This document shows, one piece after another, positions 1 through 8,516 of a stretch of DNA of 64,000 nt. A model generated the notes under the pieces. That model was not told where the DNA came from and did not search any database. It saw only the letters and a list, made by a program, of their open reading frames with translations. This DNA is from Achromobacter pestifer. GTDB lineage: Bacteria > Pseudomonadota > Gammaproteobacteria > Burkholderiales > Burkholderiaceae_B. The position numbers and the translations under genes were made by a program. Position 1 is the stretch's first letter. Each line of letters opens with the position of its first letter. The stretch covers positions 4,836,001 through 4,900,000 of the forward strand of contig NZ_CP053985.1 of assembly GCF_013267355.1 (NCBI RefSeq), written 5' to 3'.

Positions 1-1439
1 GTGACGACCTCACGCCCGAAGACCTGAAGCGCGTGACCGCCATCACGGCGCCCACGCGCGACTTCTCGAAGGTCGAGACCTTCGAGACCATGCAGGCTGG
101 GGCCGCCACCACCAACAAGCTCATCAACGCCGACATCTTTTCGCAGCCGTCGGCCAACATGAGCTTCGAGGGGCGCCAGGAATTCCAGGTCGGCAACGGC
201 CTGTTCCGCAAGGACTGGGTCTCGGCGCCGGCTTCCACGCAGGCCTCGGACGGCCTGGGACCGCTGTTCAATGCGCGTTCCTGCCAGGCCTGTCATACCA
301 AGGACGGACGCGGCACGGTGCCGGGTTTCGATCCTCTGGAGCGCACCGACGCGGTGGCGCTGCTGCTGCGCCTGGCCGTCCCGCAAGGGCCGGACCGCGG
401 ACATCCCCGGCTGGCCGCGGGCGAGATCGCGGCCCTGCCCGAACCCATCTATGGTGTGCAGCTGCAGAATTTCGCGGTGGCGGGCCTGCCCGCCGAAGGC
501 CGCATGGAGATCGAGTACCAGCCGGTCGCGGTCGCGCTCAACGGCGGGGAAACCGTCACGCTGATGAAGCCCGCCTACCGCATCGAGAACCTGGGCTACG
601 GCCCGATGCGCGCGGACACCCAGATCTCGCCGCGGCTGGCGCCGCCCATGATAGGCCTGGGGCTGCTGGAATCCATCCACGAAGCCGACATCCTGGCCAA
701 CGTGGGCGCGGACAAGCGCGACGGCATCGTCGGCAAGGCCAACTGGGTCACCGACGTGCGCACCGGCGCGCGCGTGCTGGGCCGCTTCAACCTGAAGGCC
801 GGGCAACCCACGGTCGAGCAGCAGAGCGCCGCCGCGTTCTCCAACGACATGGGGCTCTCCACGCCCCTGTTCCCCAAGCATTCCGGCGACTGCACGCCGT
901 CGCAGAAGCAGTGCCTGGACATGCCGCATGGTGCGCAGCCGCGCTTCGGCCCCGAGGAAGTTCCGGCCAAGCTGATGGACTTCGTCACCATCTATTCCAC
1001 CAACCTCGCCGTGCCGCAGCGGCGCGACGCCGACGATGCGCGGGTGCTGGCCGGCAAGAAGCTGTTCTACGAAGCCAATTGCGTCGCCTGCCACGTGCCC
1101 AAGTACGTCACCAGCCGCAATGCCAAGCAGCCCGAGCACCGCTTCCAGTTGATCTGGCCGTATACCGACATGCTGGTGCACGACATGGGCGACGATCTTG
1201 CCGATGGCGTGTCCGATGGCGAGGCCAACGGCCGCGAATGGCGCACGCCGCCGCTGTGGGGCATAGGCCTGACCAAGACCGTGAACCCCAACGCCACCTG
1301 GCTGCATGACGGGCGTGCGCGCACCTTGCTGGAGGCTGTGCTGTGGCATGGCGGCGAAGGCAAGCCCGCGCGCGACCGCGTGGTGGCGATGACGCCGGAA
1401 GAACGCGCCGATCTCATCCGTTTCCTGGAGTCGCTGTAA
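1..1439 (+). CDS. Di-heme c-type cytochrome of the DUF1111 (thiol oxidoreductase-like) family, 5' end outside window
   Basis: Periplasmic electron-transfer or peroxidase-like protein of the family found in bacterial iron-uptake clusters. Two haem-binding CxxCH motifs are visible, CQACH near the start and CVACH about 270 residues later, as expected for a MauG/di-haem peroxidase relative. A GTG lies at 33, but the frame stays open to the window edge and the upstream residues fit the family, so the true start and the export signal probably lie outside. Its TAA stop overlaps the ATG of the imelysin gene by one base. DUF1111, imelysin and DUF1513 genes occur together in Pseudomonas iron-regulated clusters, which suggests a shared periplasmic role. 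The precise substrate is unknown. Confidence 0.85.
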   Translation, partial: DDLTPEDLKRVTAITAPTRDFSKVETFETMQAGAATTNKLINADIFSQPSANMSFEGRQEFQVGNGLFRKDWVSAPASTQASDGLGPLFNARSCQACHTKDGRGTVPGFDPLERTDAVALLLRLAVPQGPDRGHPRLAAGEIAALPEPIYGVQLQNFAVAGLPAEGRMEIEYQPVAVALNGGETVTLMKPAYRIENLGYGPMRADTQISPRLAPPMIGLGLLESIHEADILANVGADKRDGIVGKANWVTDVRTGARVLGRFNLKAGQPTVEQQSAAAFSNDMGLSTPLFPKHSGDCTPSQKQCLDMPHGAQPRFGPEEVPAKLMDFVTIYSTNLAVPQRRDADDARVLAGKKLFYEANCVACHVPKYVTSRNAKQPEHRFQLIWPYTDMLVHDMGDDLADGVSDGEANGREWRTPPLWGIGLTKTVNPNATWLHDGRARTLLEAVLWHGGEGKPARDRVVAMTPEERADLIRFLESL

Positions 1440-2527
1440 TGGCCGGATTTGCCCGACTAGTGTTTAAGCGCGCCGCGGCGGCAGTGCTGGCCGTGGCCGC
1501 GCCCTCGGCCGCGCTCGCGGCGCCGCCCGCCGACCTGGGCGAGCGCCTGGCGCGCGATTACGCCCGTCCCGCCGTGGCCAAGATGGTGGACGCGGCGTCG
1601 GCGCTGGACGGCGCGCTGGGCCACTGGTGCGCCCAGCCGCGCGCCGCGGACGCGGCGCGCGTCAAAGAGGCTTTCGAGAACCTGGCCCTGGCCTGGTCCG
1701 GCATCGAGTTTCTGCGCTTCGGTCCGCTGGTGCAGGCCAACCGCTACGAGCGCCTGGCCTTCTGGCCCGATACGCGCGGCGTGATGCCCAAGCAGGTGCA
1801 GACGCTGATCGCCGCTCAGGACGGCGCCTTGCTCGTGCCCGGCGCCCTGGCGGGACGTAGCGTGGCCGTGCAGGGCCTGCCCGCGTTGGAATACGTGCTG
1901 TACGGCGAGCCGGCCTTGCTGCGGCAGGATGGCGGGCAGGTCGACGCCTACGCCTGCGATTACGCCCGGGCGGTGGCCGCCAACGTCAGGCAGATCACGG
2001 GCGATGTAGCCCAGGCGTGGAGCGCCGACGGCGATTTCGGCCGCCAGTTTGCGCAGCCCAAGGCCGGCAACGACCTGTACCGCGATCAGCAGGAAGTCGC
2101 GGCCGAGGCCATGAAGTCCCTCTCCACCGGGCTGCAGTTCGCGCGCGACGTGAAGATCCTGCCCGTGCTGGGCGATACGCCCGAAGCGGCGCGGCCCAAA
2201 CGCGCCGCATTCTGGCGCAGCCAGCTGTCCACGCGCCTGCTGGCGGCCAATCTGGACGGGCTGCAGGCCTTCTACCAGGCGGGCGCCTATGCGCTGCCCA
2301 AGGGCGACGCCTGGATGGCCGAGTCCGTGCGCGGTGAACTGGCGAGCGCGGCGCGCGCGCTGCTGGACGTGCCGCAGCCGCTGGAGCAGGCGCTGGCGCA
2401 GGAAGACGGGCGCCGGCAGCTGACCCTGGCGGCGTTGACCCTCAAGAACGCCAAGGCCATCGTCGACGAGAACCTGGCGCCGGCTTTGGGCGTCACGATC
2501 GGATTCAATGCGCTCGATGGAGATTGA
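1439..2527 (+). CDS. Imelysin family periplasmic protein
   Basis: Imelysin/EfeO-like protein of about 362 residues thought to bind iron or haem in the periplasm. The ATG at 1439 overlaps the stop of the di-haem gene and gives a clean signal peptide (hydrophobic stretch ending ALAAP). A longer reading from 1343 would run inside the upstream gene and is rejected. The conserved imelysin region appears as GLPALEYVLYG near residue 145, where the family has GxHxxE; the histidine is not present here, as in many paralogues. Translationally coupled to both neighbours. Family membership is firm; the ligand is inferred. Confidence 0.85.
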   Translation: MAGFARLVFKRAAAAVLAVAAPSAALAAPPADLGERLARDYARPAVAKMVDAASALDGALGHWCAQPRAADAARVKEAFENLALAWSGIEFLRFGPLVQANRYERLAFWPDTRGVMPKQVQTLIAAQDGALLVPGALAGRSVAVQGLPALEYVLYGEPALLRQDGGQVDAYACDYARAVAANVRQITGDVAQAWSADGDFGRQFAQPKAGNDLYRDQQEVAAEAMKSLSTGLQFARDVKILPVLGDTPEAARPKRAAFWRSQLSTRLLAANLDGLQAFYQAGAYALPKGDAWMAESVRGELASAARALLDVPQPLEQALAQEDGRRQLTLAALTLKNAKAIVDENLAPALGVTIGFNALDGD

Positions 2528-3632
2528 CCGGCGCCGCTTCCTGTCGCTTGCGGCCGCGATGGGCCTGGCGCCCGCGGCTGCGCTGGCGGCGGCTCCCAAG
2601 GACGGCGAAGTCCTGTTCCTGAGCGCGCGCAAGCGCGGCGGGCGCGACGAAACCGCGCTGCTGGACGCGGCCGGGCACGACCGGCTGGTGGTGCCCATGC
2701 CCGCGCGCGGACACAGCTTCGCCATCGATGCGGCGGGCGAACGCGCGGTCGTCTTCGGCCGCCAGCCGGGCTTCTTCGCGCTCGCGTTTTCGCTGCGCGG
2801 CGGCGAGCCCCAGGCCTTGCCCATGCACGAAGAGCGGCACTTCTTTGGCCATGGCGCCTATGTGGACGGCGGGCGGCTGCTGGCCGCCACCGAGAACGAT
2901 TTCGAAGCGGGGCGGGGCGTGCTCGGGCTGTACGACGCCTCGCCCGGTGGCGCGTACCGCCGCATCGGCGAATTCGACAGCGGCGGCATCGGCCCGCACG
3001 AGGTCGTGCTGATGCCCGACGGCAAAACGCTGTGCGTCGCCAACGGCGGCATCCTGACGCATCCCGACTACGGCAAGCTGGAACTCAACCTGGACACGAT
3101 GCGGCCCTCGCTGGCCTACATCGACGCGGCCAGCGGTGAGCTGCTGGAAAGCGTGGAGCTGGAGCCCGCCTTGCACCGCCTGTCCATCCGCCACCTGGCG
3201 CTGGCCGCCGACGGCTGCGTCTGGTTCGGTTGCCAGTACATGGGGCCGGCCGCCGACCGGCCGGCGCTGGTGGGGCGGCACAGGCGCGGCGCGCCATTGG
3301 AGCTGTTCGAAGGACCGGCGCAGGCGCTGCGCCAGATGCGCAACTACGTCGGCTCGGTGGCGGTGGATGCTGCCGGCGCCGTGGTCGCGACGTCCAGTCC
3401 GGTGGGCGGGCAGGTGATCTACTGGGACGCGGCCAGCGGCCGTTGCCTGGGCACGACCGAACTGGCCGACGGCTGCGGCGTGGCGCCGGCGGCTGACCAG
3501 GGCTTCTTGCTGAGCAGTGGCCTGGGAGCGATGCTGCGCACCGACGCTGCGGGCAAGGAACAGCCCGTGCTCGCGCCGTCGCGCGAGATGTCCTGGGACA
3601 ATCATTTCCGCAAGGTTCCGGCGCGGGCCTGA
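2508..3632 (+). CDS. DUF1513 domain protein, Tat-exported beta-propeller-like
   Basis: Protein of about 374 residues starting with a twin-arginine signal (DRRRFLSLAAAMGL followed by an Ala-rich stretch), so it is probably exported folded to the periplasm. The rest matches the DUF1513 family, with repeated short strands and GPHEVVLMPDG-type turns typical of propeller proteins. The start at 2508 overlaps the end of the imelysin gene by 20 bp; a second ATG at 2517 is equally possible. It is the last gene of the three-gene cluster and a hairpin follows. It has no catalytic assignment; a role in iron or haem handling is inferred from the neighbours. Confidence 0.8.
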   Translation: MRSMEIDRRRFLSLAAAMGLAPAAALAAAPKDGEVLFLSARKRGGRDETALLDAAGHDRLVVPMPARGHSFAIDAAGERAVVFGRQPGFFALAFSLRGGEPQALPMHEERHFFGHGAYVDGGRLLAATENDFEAGRGVLGLYDASPGGAYRRIGEFDSGGIGPHEVVLMPDGKTLCVANGGILTHPDYGKLELNLDTMRPSLAYIDAASGELLESVELEPALHRLSIRHLALAADGCVWFGCQYMGPAADRPALVGRHRRGAPLELFEGPAQALRQMRNYVGSVAVDAAGAVVATSSPVGGQVIYWDAASGRCLGTTELADGCGVAPAADQGFLLSSGLGAMLRTDAAGKEQPVLAPSREMSWDNHFRKVPARA

Positions 3633-3662
3633 TCCCGTTTGCTTACAAAGCTTGACACAACG

Positions 3663-3682
3663 GGGCCGCGATGCGGCCCTTA
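3663..3682 (+). terminator. Probable terminator after the DUF1513 gene
   Basis: Perfect 7-bp stem gggccgc / gcggccc with a 3-base loop, followed by only a short T stretch. The weak tail lowers confidence. It lies 30 bp after the stop. Confidence 0.45.
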
Positions 3683-3783
3683 TCGCAAGCGCCATCTGAT
3701 AAAGTTTTCCGCTGCTTTTTTCAGGCCGCAAGGCGCCCGTTGCCGGACCGCCGCGCGGCCTCAACTTTTCCGCAGGAGTATCC

Positions 3784-4617
3784 ATGGAAGAAGCCTTGAA
3801 AGAATTTAATGCCTGGGCTCCCAAGCTGGTGGACCTGGGCCTCAATCTGGCGGTAGCGCTGCTGATCCTCATCATCGGCTGGTGGGTGTCGTCGCTGCTG
3901 GGCAGCTGGGTCCGCCGCGCCGCGACGCGCTCCAAGAAGATCGATCCCACCATCGTGCCCATGTTCTACAGCACGGTGGTCTGGACGGTGCGCATCTTCA
4001 CCGTGATTGCGGTGCTGGCGCGCTTCGGGGTGCAGACGGCCAGCCTGATCGCAGTGCTGGGCGCCGCCGGCCTGGCCGTGGGCCTGGCCTTGCAAGGCAC
4101 GCTGCAGAACATCGCCGCCGGCATCATGCTGCTGATCCTGCGCCCGATACGCGCGGGCGAATACGTGGCGCTGAGCACCGGCGTGGACGGCACGGTGGAA
4201 GAGGTCGGCCTGTTCCTGACGCGCCTGGTCCAGGTCGACGGCATCCATCTGACCTTGCCCAACAGCACGGTGTGGAACGCCACCATCACCAACTACAGCC
4301 GCAACAAGACGCGCCGCCTGGATATCCCGGTGCCGGTGCGTTATGGCGACGATCTGGAAGTGGTGGTGGCCAAGCTGCGCGCCATCGTCGATGCGCGCCC
4401 GGAAACGCTGAGGGATCCCGAGCCGCTGGTAAAAGTGGTCGACTACAAGGAGAACGGCGTGGTCGTGAACGTGCGGGTTTGGACCGAGTCGGCCAAGTAC
4501 TGGGACCTGCGCTGGGGCCTGTACCAGGACATCCGCAAGTCGCTGGAAGACGCGGGCTTCCAGCCGCCGATCCCCATGCGCGAGATCCAGAATGCCAAGC
4601 CGGGAGCGGCGGCCTGA
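3784..4617 (+). CDS. mscS: Small-conductance mechanosensitive channel, MscS family
   Basis: Inner-membrane osmotic safety valve of 277 residues, about the size of E. coli MscS. Two hydrophobic helices (residues 17-45 and 60-80) precede the pore helix, recognisable as the Gly/Ala-rich stretch AAGLAVGLALQGTLQNIAAG near residues 100-119, followed by the conserved beta domain (VDGTVEEVGLFLTR, LPNS). The ATG at 3784 follows a CGCAGGAG ribosome site. A strong terminator follows. It appears to be a single-gene unit. Confidence 0.92.
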   Translation: MEEALKEFNAWAPKLVDLGLNLAVALLILIIGWWVSSLLGSWVRRAATRSKKIDPTIVPMFYSTVVWTVRIFTVIAVLARFGVQTASLIAVLGAAGLAVGLALQGTLQNIAAGIMLLILRPIRAGEYVALSTGVDGTVEEVGLFLTRLVQVDGIHLTLPNSTVWNATITNYSRNKTRRLDIPVPVRYGDDLEVVVAKLRAIVDARPETLRDPEPLVKVVDYKENGVVVNVRVWTESAKYWDLRWGLYQDIRKSLEDAGFQPPIPMREIQNAKPGAAA

Positions 4618-4644
4618 AGCAGGCCAGCCTGCGCTGGAATGACA

Positions 4645-4671
4645 ACGGGCGCCCTTTGGGCGCCCGTTTTT
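4645..4671 (+). terminator. Rho-independent terminator after mscS
   Basis: Perfect 9-bp stem cgggcgccc / gggcgcccg with a TTT loop, then a run of five T. It also lies just past the stop of the convergent IclR gene and may work for both strands. Confidence 0.85.
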
Positions 4672-4690
4672 CTGCTGGCGGCAGCAGACC

Positions 4691-5452
4691 TCAGGCCTGC
4701 ATCGACAGGCGCGCCAGCTCGCTCTTGATCCAGCCGGCGATTTCACGCTGGCGCTGCGCAGGCATGCGGTCGATGATGGCCGTGACGCTGACCGCCAGGA
4801 TCGGCGCGCCCTGTGCATCCAACAGCGCGCAGCCCACGCCGAGCGCGCCGCGCACCGCGTGGTTGCCCACCACGGAATAGCCGCGGGCGCGGGTGTTTTC
4901 GATCAGGCGGTACATTTCCTGCGGCGTCATGCCGCCGTACTCGTCCAGCCGGCCCGAGTTGCGTTCGACGATGCTGCGCGCAACGTCGTCGGGCAGGGCG
5001 GCCAGCAACGCCATGCCGCCCGATCCCACGCCCAGAGGCTGGCGCTTGCCGGCGTAGGTGGCCAGAATCTGCACCGGATAGCTGCCGATCTCGCGATGCA
5101 GGCTGATGGAGTCGTCTTCTTCGCGCACTACCAGGAATACCGCGTCGCCGGTGCGGTCGGCCAGGCGCCGCAGTACCGGCAGCAGTTGGCGCACGCGCGG
5201 ATCGCGCGAGCGCGTGTCCGGGTCCACCGCCAGCTGGGCGCGGTACTTCTTGGTGCCGGTCACGGCCAGCACCAGCCCGGCGTCGAGCAGGGCGGCCAGC
5301 AGTCGATAGATGGTGGGACGCTGTATGCCCGTCAGGCGGGCGATATCGGTCACGCTCAGGCCATCGGGGCCCTGGTCTCGCAGGGCGGCCAGGACGGCCA
5401 ATCCGCGCCGCAATGTGCGTGGACCCGCGGCCGCGGCGTCGCTATCTTGCAT
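4691..5452 (-). CDS. IclR family transcriptional regulator
   Basis: 253-residue regulator with an N-terminal winged helix (GLSVTDIARLTGIQRPTIYRLLAALLDAGL, about residues 33-62) and a C-terminal ligand-binding domain (IDRMPAQRQREIAGWIKSEL at the end). It is divergent from a Bug solute-binding gene, and two copies of a GTCC-N7-GGAC palindrome lie between them, so it probably controls that gene and itself. No catabolic genes lie next to it, so the effector cannot be guessed. Confidence 0.9.
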   Translation of the reverse strand: MQDSDAAAAGPRTLRRGLAVLAALRDQGPDGLSVTDIARLTGIQRPTIYRLLAALLDAGLVLAVTGTKKYRAQLAVDPDTRSRDPRVRQLLPVLRRLADRTGDAVFLVVREEDDSISLHREIGSYPVQILATYAGKRQPLGVGSGGMALLAALPDDVARSIVERNSGRLDEYGGMTPQEMYRLIENTRARGYSVVGNHAVRGALGVGCALLDAQGAPILAVSVTAIIDRMPAQRQREIAGWIKSELARLSMQA

Positions 5453-5503
5453 GAAAATCTCTGAAAACTCGGGTTATTACGGAATATTCAAGGGAAAACC
5501 ACT

Positions 5504-5591
5504 GTCCGTACTGTGGACTCTACCTTGATGCAGTGCATGTGTATAGCTCAGAATGCTGCATCGAACAATTCAAATCGTCCATTCAATGGAC
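5504..5591. promoter_or_regulatory. Two IclR-type operator palindromes in the divergent region
   Basis: Perfect palindrome GTCCAT TCA ATGGAC at 5577-5591 and a second, weaker copy GTCC-gtactgt-GGAC at 5504-5518. Their centres are 73 bp apart, close to seven helical turns. IclR proteins typically bind 15-bp palindromes of this shape. Assignment to the neighbouring IclR gene is inference. Confidence 0.55.
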
Positions 5592-5611
5592 AGTACCTGC
5601 ACGGAGACTCT

Positions 5612-6601
5612 ATGACTACAGGTCAAAAGCCTGGACTGCGGCGCATCGCCGCCACCCTTCTGGCTACCGCCGCAAGCGCATTCGCAATGGGTTCGGCCCA
5701 TGCCGCCTATCCCGACAAGCCCGTCCGTATCGTGGTCGGTTTTTCCGCCGGCGGCACCACTGACGTGATCGCCCGCATCATGGCCAAGGAGCTGACCGAA
5801 AGCCTCGGCCAGTCCTTCGTGGTCGAGAACAAGCCCGGCGCCGGCAGCAACATCGCCACCGACCAGGTAAAGCGCGCAGAACCCGACGGCTACACGCTGC
5901 TGTTCGTGGCCGTGACCAGCGCGATCAACCAGACGCTGTACAAGAACGTCAATTTCGACCTGACCAAGGATTTCACGCCGGTGGCGCTGGGCGCCAAGGT
6001 GCCGAATATCCTGGTCGTGAACCCGGCCGTGCCCGTGAAGACGGTGCAGGAACTGGTCGAGTACGCCAAGAAGAATCCCGGCAAGCTGGCGTTCGCTTCG
6101 TCCGGCAGCGGCACCTCCATCCACATGGCGGGCGAACTCTTCAAGATGCAGACCGGCATCGACGTGCTGCACGTGCCCTACAAGGGCAGCGCCCCGGCCG
6201 TGACCGACCTGATCGGCGGCCAGGTGCAGTTCATGTTCGACAACATGCCTTCGGCTTGGCCGCATGTGCAGTCGGGCAAGCTGCGGGCCCTGGCTGTGAC
6301 CACCACGGAACGCTCCAAGAGCGCGCCTGACGTGCCGACCATGAAGGAATCCGGTTTCGCCAACTTCGACGTGTCCTCGTGGTTCGGCCTGATCGCGCCC
6401 GCCGGCACGCCGCCGGACGTCGTGAACAAGCTCAACGCGGCCATGGTCAAGGCGCTGGACAAGCCCGAAGTGCAGCTCAGCTTCGAGAAGCTGGGCGCCG
6501 TGGGCGTGAAGACGACGCCGGCCGAATTCGGCCAGTTCATCAAGTCGGAAGTGGAAGGCTGGGCCCCGGTGGTCAAGGCCTCGGGCGCCAAGGTGGACTG
6601 A
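5612..6601 (+). CDS. Bug family (TctC-like) extracytoplasmic solute-binding protein
   Basis: Periplasmic solute receptor of about 329 residues. The ATG at 5612 follows an ACGGAGACTCT ribosome site and gives a standard signal peptide ending AHAAYPDKPVR; an upstream in-frame TTG (5513) is not needed. Family marks are PDKPVRIVVGFSAGGTTDVIAR, the ENKPGAGSNIA motif and YPYKG-type loop HVPYKGSAPAVTDLIGG. Such proteins serve tripartite tricarboxylate transporters, but no TctA or TctB genes lie nearby, which is usual for the many orphan Bug proteins of Alcaligenaceae. Likely controlled by the divergent IclR protein. The ligand is unknown. Confidence 0.9.
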   Translation: MTTGQKPGLRRIAATLLATAASAFAMGSAHAAYPDKPVRIVVGFSAGGTTDVIARIMAKELTESLGQSFVVENKPGAGSNIATDQVKRAEPDGYTLLFVAVTSAINQTLYKNVNFDLTKDFTPVALGAKVPNILVVNPAVPVKTVQELVEYAKKNPGKLAFASSGSGTSIHMAGELFKMQTGIDVLHVPYKGSAPAVTDLIGGQVQFMFDNMPSAWPHVQSGKLRALAVTTTERSKSAPDVPTMKESGFANFDVSSWFGLIAPAGTPPDVVNKLNAAMVKALDKPEVQLSFEKLGAVGVKTTPAEFGQFIKSEVEGWAPVVKASGAKVD

Positions 6602-6650
6602 TTTTGGATTTCCGGGCGGCGAGCCGCCCGGCAAACCTTGCTGGGGGACA

Positions 6651-6677
6651 GGCGCAAGCCTGCGCCCCTATTTTTTT
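6651..6677 (+). terminator. Terminator between the Bug gene and trmJ
   Basis: Stem ggcgca / tgcgcc with an AGCC loop followed by TTTTTTT on the plus strand, overlapping the stop codon of the convergent trmJ. A second, GC-only hairpin (ccgggcggc / gccgcccgg, 6612-6631) lies just upstream without a T run. Confidence 0.65.
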
Positions 6678-7459
6678 GCGTCGCCGTTGCGGCGCGCCGT
6701 GGCCAGCATGGCGGTGCAGACCCCGCGCATCATGTCCACCTCGTCGCGGCTCAGCGCGAGGCGGGAGTACAGGTGCCGCATGCGCGGCATCAGCTTCTTG
6801 GGATGGGCCGGATCCAGGAACTGCACGCCGACCAGCGCTTCTTCCCAGTGCGCCAGGAAGGCCTGCACCGCCTCGCTGGAAGCCGGCGCGGCGCCTCGCG
6901 GCGCCTCTTGCGCGGTGGAGGCCGGCAACAGCGCCGCGCCCTGGTCCACCAGCAGCGCGTAGCGCAGCTCCCAGGCGGCCAATTGCAGGGCCTGGGCCAC
7001 GTTCAGCGAGCTGTACTCGGGGTTGGCCGGAATGTGGCAGATGCGCTGGCACAACGCGATCTGGGCGTTGGTGAGCCCGGCGCGTTCGGTGCCCAGCACC
7101 ACGGCCGCGACGCCCTCGGCCGTCTCGCCCAGATGGCCGCGGGCGAGTTCGGCCGCCTGGCGGATGTCGCAGGGCGGGGGGCCCAGGTCGCGCACCCGCG
7201 CGGTCAGCGCGAACGCCATGGTGACCGGGGCCAGCGCTTCTTCCAGGGACCCGTAGATGCGGGCATTTTCCAGCACGTCCAGCGCGCCGCTGGCGAGCGC
7301 CACCGCCTCCGGCTGGCTTGTTACATCTGGAAATTTAGGCTCGACCAGGACCAGTTCGGAGAAGCCCATCGTCTTGATGGCGCGGGCCGCCGAACCCACG
7401 TTTCCGGGGTGGCTGGGGTTCACCATAACGAAGCGAACACGTGAAAATGCTTGAGTCAT
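6668..7459 (-). CDS. trmJ: tRNA (cytidine/uridine-2'-O-)-methyltransferase TrmJ
   Basis: SPOUT-fold enzyme that methylates the 2'-OH of position 32 in several tRNAs using SAM. N-terminus RVRFVMVNPSHPGNVGSAAR is the family signature; the C-terminal knot motifs VLGTERAGLTNAQIALC and IPANPEYSSLNVAQAL are present. At 263 residues it has the usual length of the bacterial enzyme. It is divergent from suhB, the same pairing seen in enterobacteria and other proteobacteria. Confidence 0.93.
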   Translation of the reverse strand: MTQAFSRVRFVMVNPSHPGNVGSAARAIKTMGFSELVLVEPKFPDVTSQPEAVALASGALDVLENARIYGSLEEALAPVTMAFALTARVRDLGPPPCDIRQAAELARGHLGETAEGVAAVVLGTERAGLTNAQIALCQRICHIPANPEYSSLNVAQALQLAAWELRYALLVDQGAALLPASTAQEAPRGAAPASSEAVQAFLAHWEEALVGVQFLDPAHPKKLMPRMRHLYSRLALSRDEVDMMRGVCTAMLATARRNGDAKK

Positions 7460-7589
7460 TTAAAATGGCACGTTTGGCTTAGTGCCTTCCTGGTTTTTTG
7501 GGTCGATTTCCCCCTGTCGGGGAACGGCGGACCGGGGGGCGGCAAGCGGCCTATCATCAAGCCAACTCATCGCATTCGTACGGAATTTT

Positions 7590-8375
7590 ATGCACCCGAT
7601 GCTCAACATCGCCATCAAGGCGGCCCGGCGTGCCGGCACCATTATCAACCGTGCCAGCATGGATTTGGAACGACTCAGCGTGGCTCGCAAGGGGCCGCGG
7701 GATTATGTCACGGAAGTCGATCGCGCCGCCGAGGAGTCCATCGTCGAGACGCTGCGCGCGGCTTACCCGGACCACGCCGTCCTGGGCGAGGAATTCGGCC
7801 TGCAGGGTCCCGACCAGGCTGAATTCCAGTGGATCATCGATCCCTTGGACGGTACCACCAACTTCATCCACGGCCTGCCCAACTACGCCGTGTCGATCGC
7901 GCTGACGCAGCGCGGCCAGGTCACGCAGGCGGTCATCTATGACCCGACCCGCAATGAACTGTTCACGGCCAGCCGTGGCAGCGGCACCTTCCTGAACGAC
8001 CGCCGCGTGCGCGTGTCGGGCCGCACCCGCTACCACGAGGCCCTGCTGGGCGCGCACTGGCCCAACTCGGGCGATCCGGAACAAGGCTCCGCGCGCTTCC
8101 GTCAGATGGCCGAAGGCAGCACCGGCGTGCGCCGCCTCGGCTCCACCGTGCTGGACCTGGCCTACGTGGCCTGCGGCCGCCTGGACGGCTTCTGCGGCGT
8201 GGGCCTGAAGGCCTGGGACCTGGCCGCGGGCAGCCTGATGGTGCTGGAAGCCGGCGGCCTGGTCGCCGACTTCGACGGCGAACAAGGCTGGATGGACAGC
8301 GGCAATGTGCTGGCCGCCAGCCCCAAGATCTTCACGCAGATGCTCTCTTCGCTGAATCCGCCTTCGGCGGCTTGA
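7590..8375 (+). CDS. suhB: Inositol-1-monophosphatase SuhB
   Basis: Mg-dependent phosphatase, also known in E. coli as a partner of rRNA transcription antitermination complexes. Starts MHPMLNIAIKAARRAG, almost the E. coli sequence, which fixes the ATG at 7590; the upstream in-frame codons are noise. Metal-site motifs GEEFG, WIIDPLDGTTNFIHG and GLKAWDLAAG are intact over 261 residues. The gap to trmJ (about 130 bp) must hold both promoters. Confidence 0.95.
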   Translation: MHPMLNIAIKAARRAGTIINRASMDLERLSVARKGPRDYVTEVDRAAEESIVETLRAAYPDHAVLGEEFGLQGPDQAEFQWIIDPLDGTTNFIHGLPNYAVSIALTQRGQVTQAVIYDPTRNELFTASRGSGTFLNDRRVRVSGRTRYHEALLGAHWPNSGDPEQGSARFRQMAEGSTGVRRLGSTVLDLAYVACGRLDGFCGVGLKAWDLAAGSLMVLEAGGLVADFDGEQGWMDSGNVLAASPKIFTQMLSSLNPPSAA

Positions 8376-8392
8376 GGCAGGGCCTGCCATAG

Positions 8393-8446
8393 CGGCTCCC
8401 AAGGCCTGGATTCAAGCCAGGCCGCGGGAGCGCCGCAACGTTTTAC
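8393..8446 (+). terminator. Possible terminator after suhB
   Basis: Nested hairpin: gctccc / gggagc around ggcctgg / ccaggcc with a 7-base loop, followed by gccgcaacgTTTTA. The T tract is short and distant, so the call is tentative. It lies between convergent suhB and the MocR gene. Confidence 0.4.
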
Positions 8447-8516
8447 GCTGCCCGTGACTCGAGGCAGTTGGCCGGGGCAAGCATCCGCTTCGTGGGCGGC
8501 AAGGCTGCCGCCCGCG

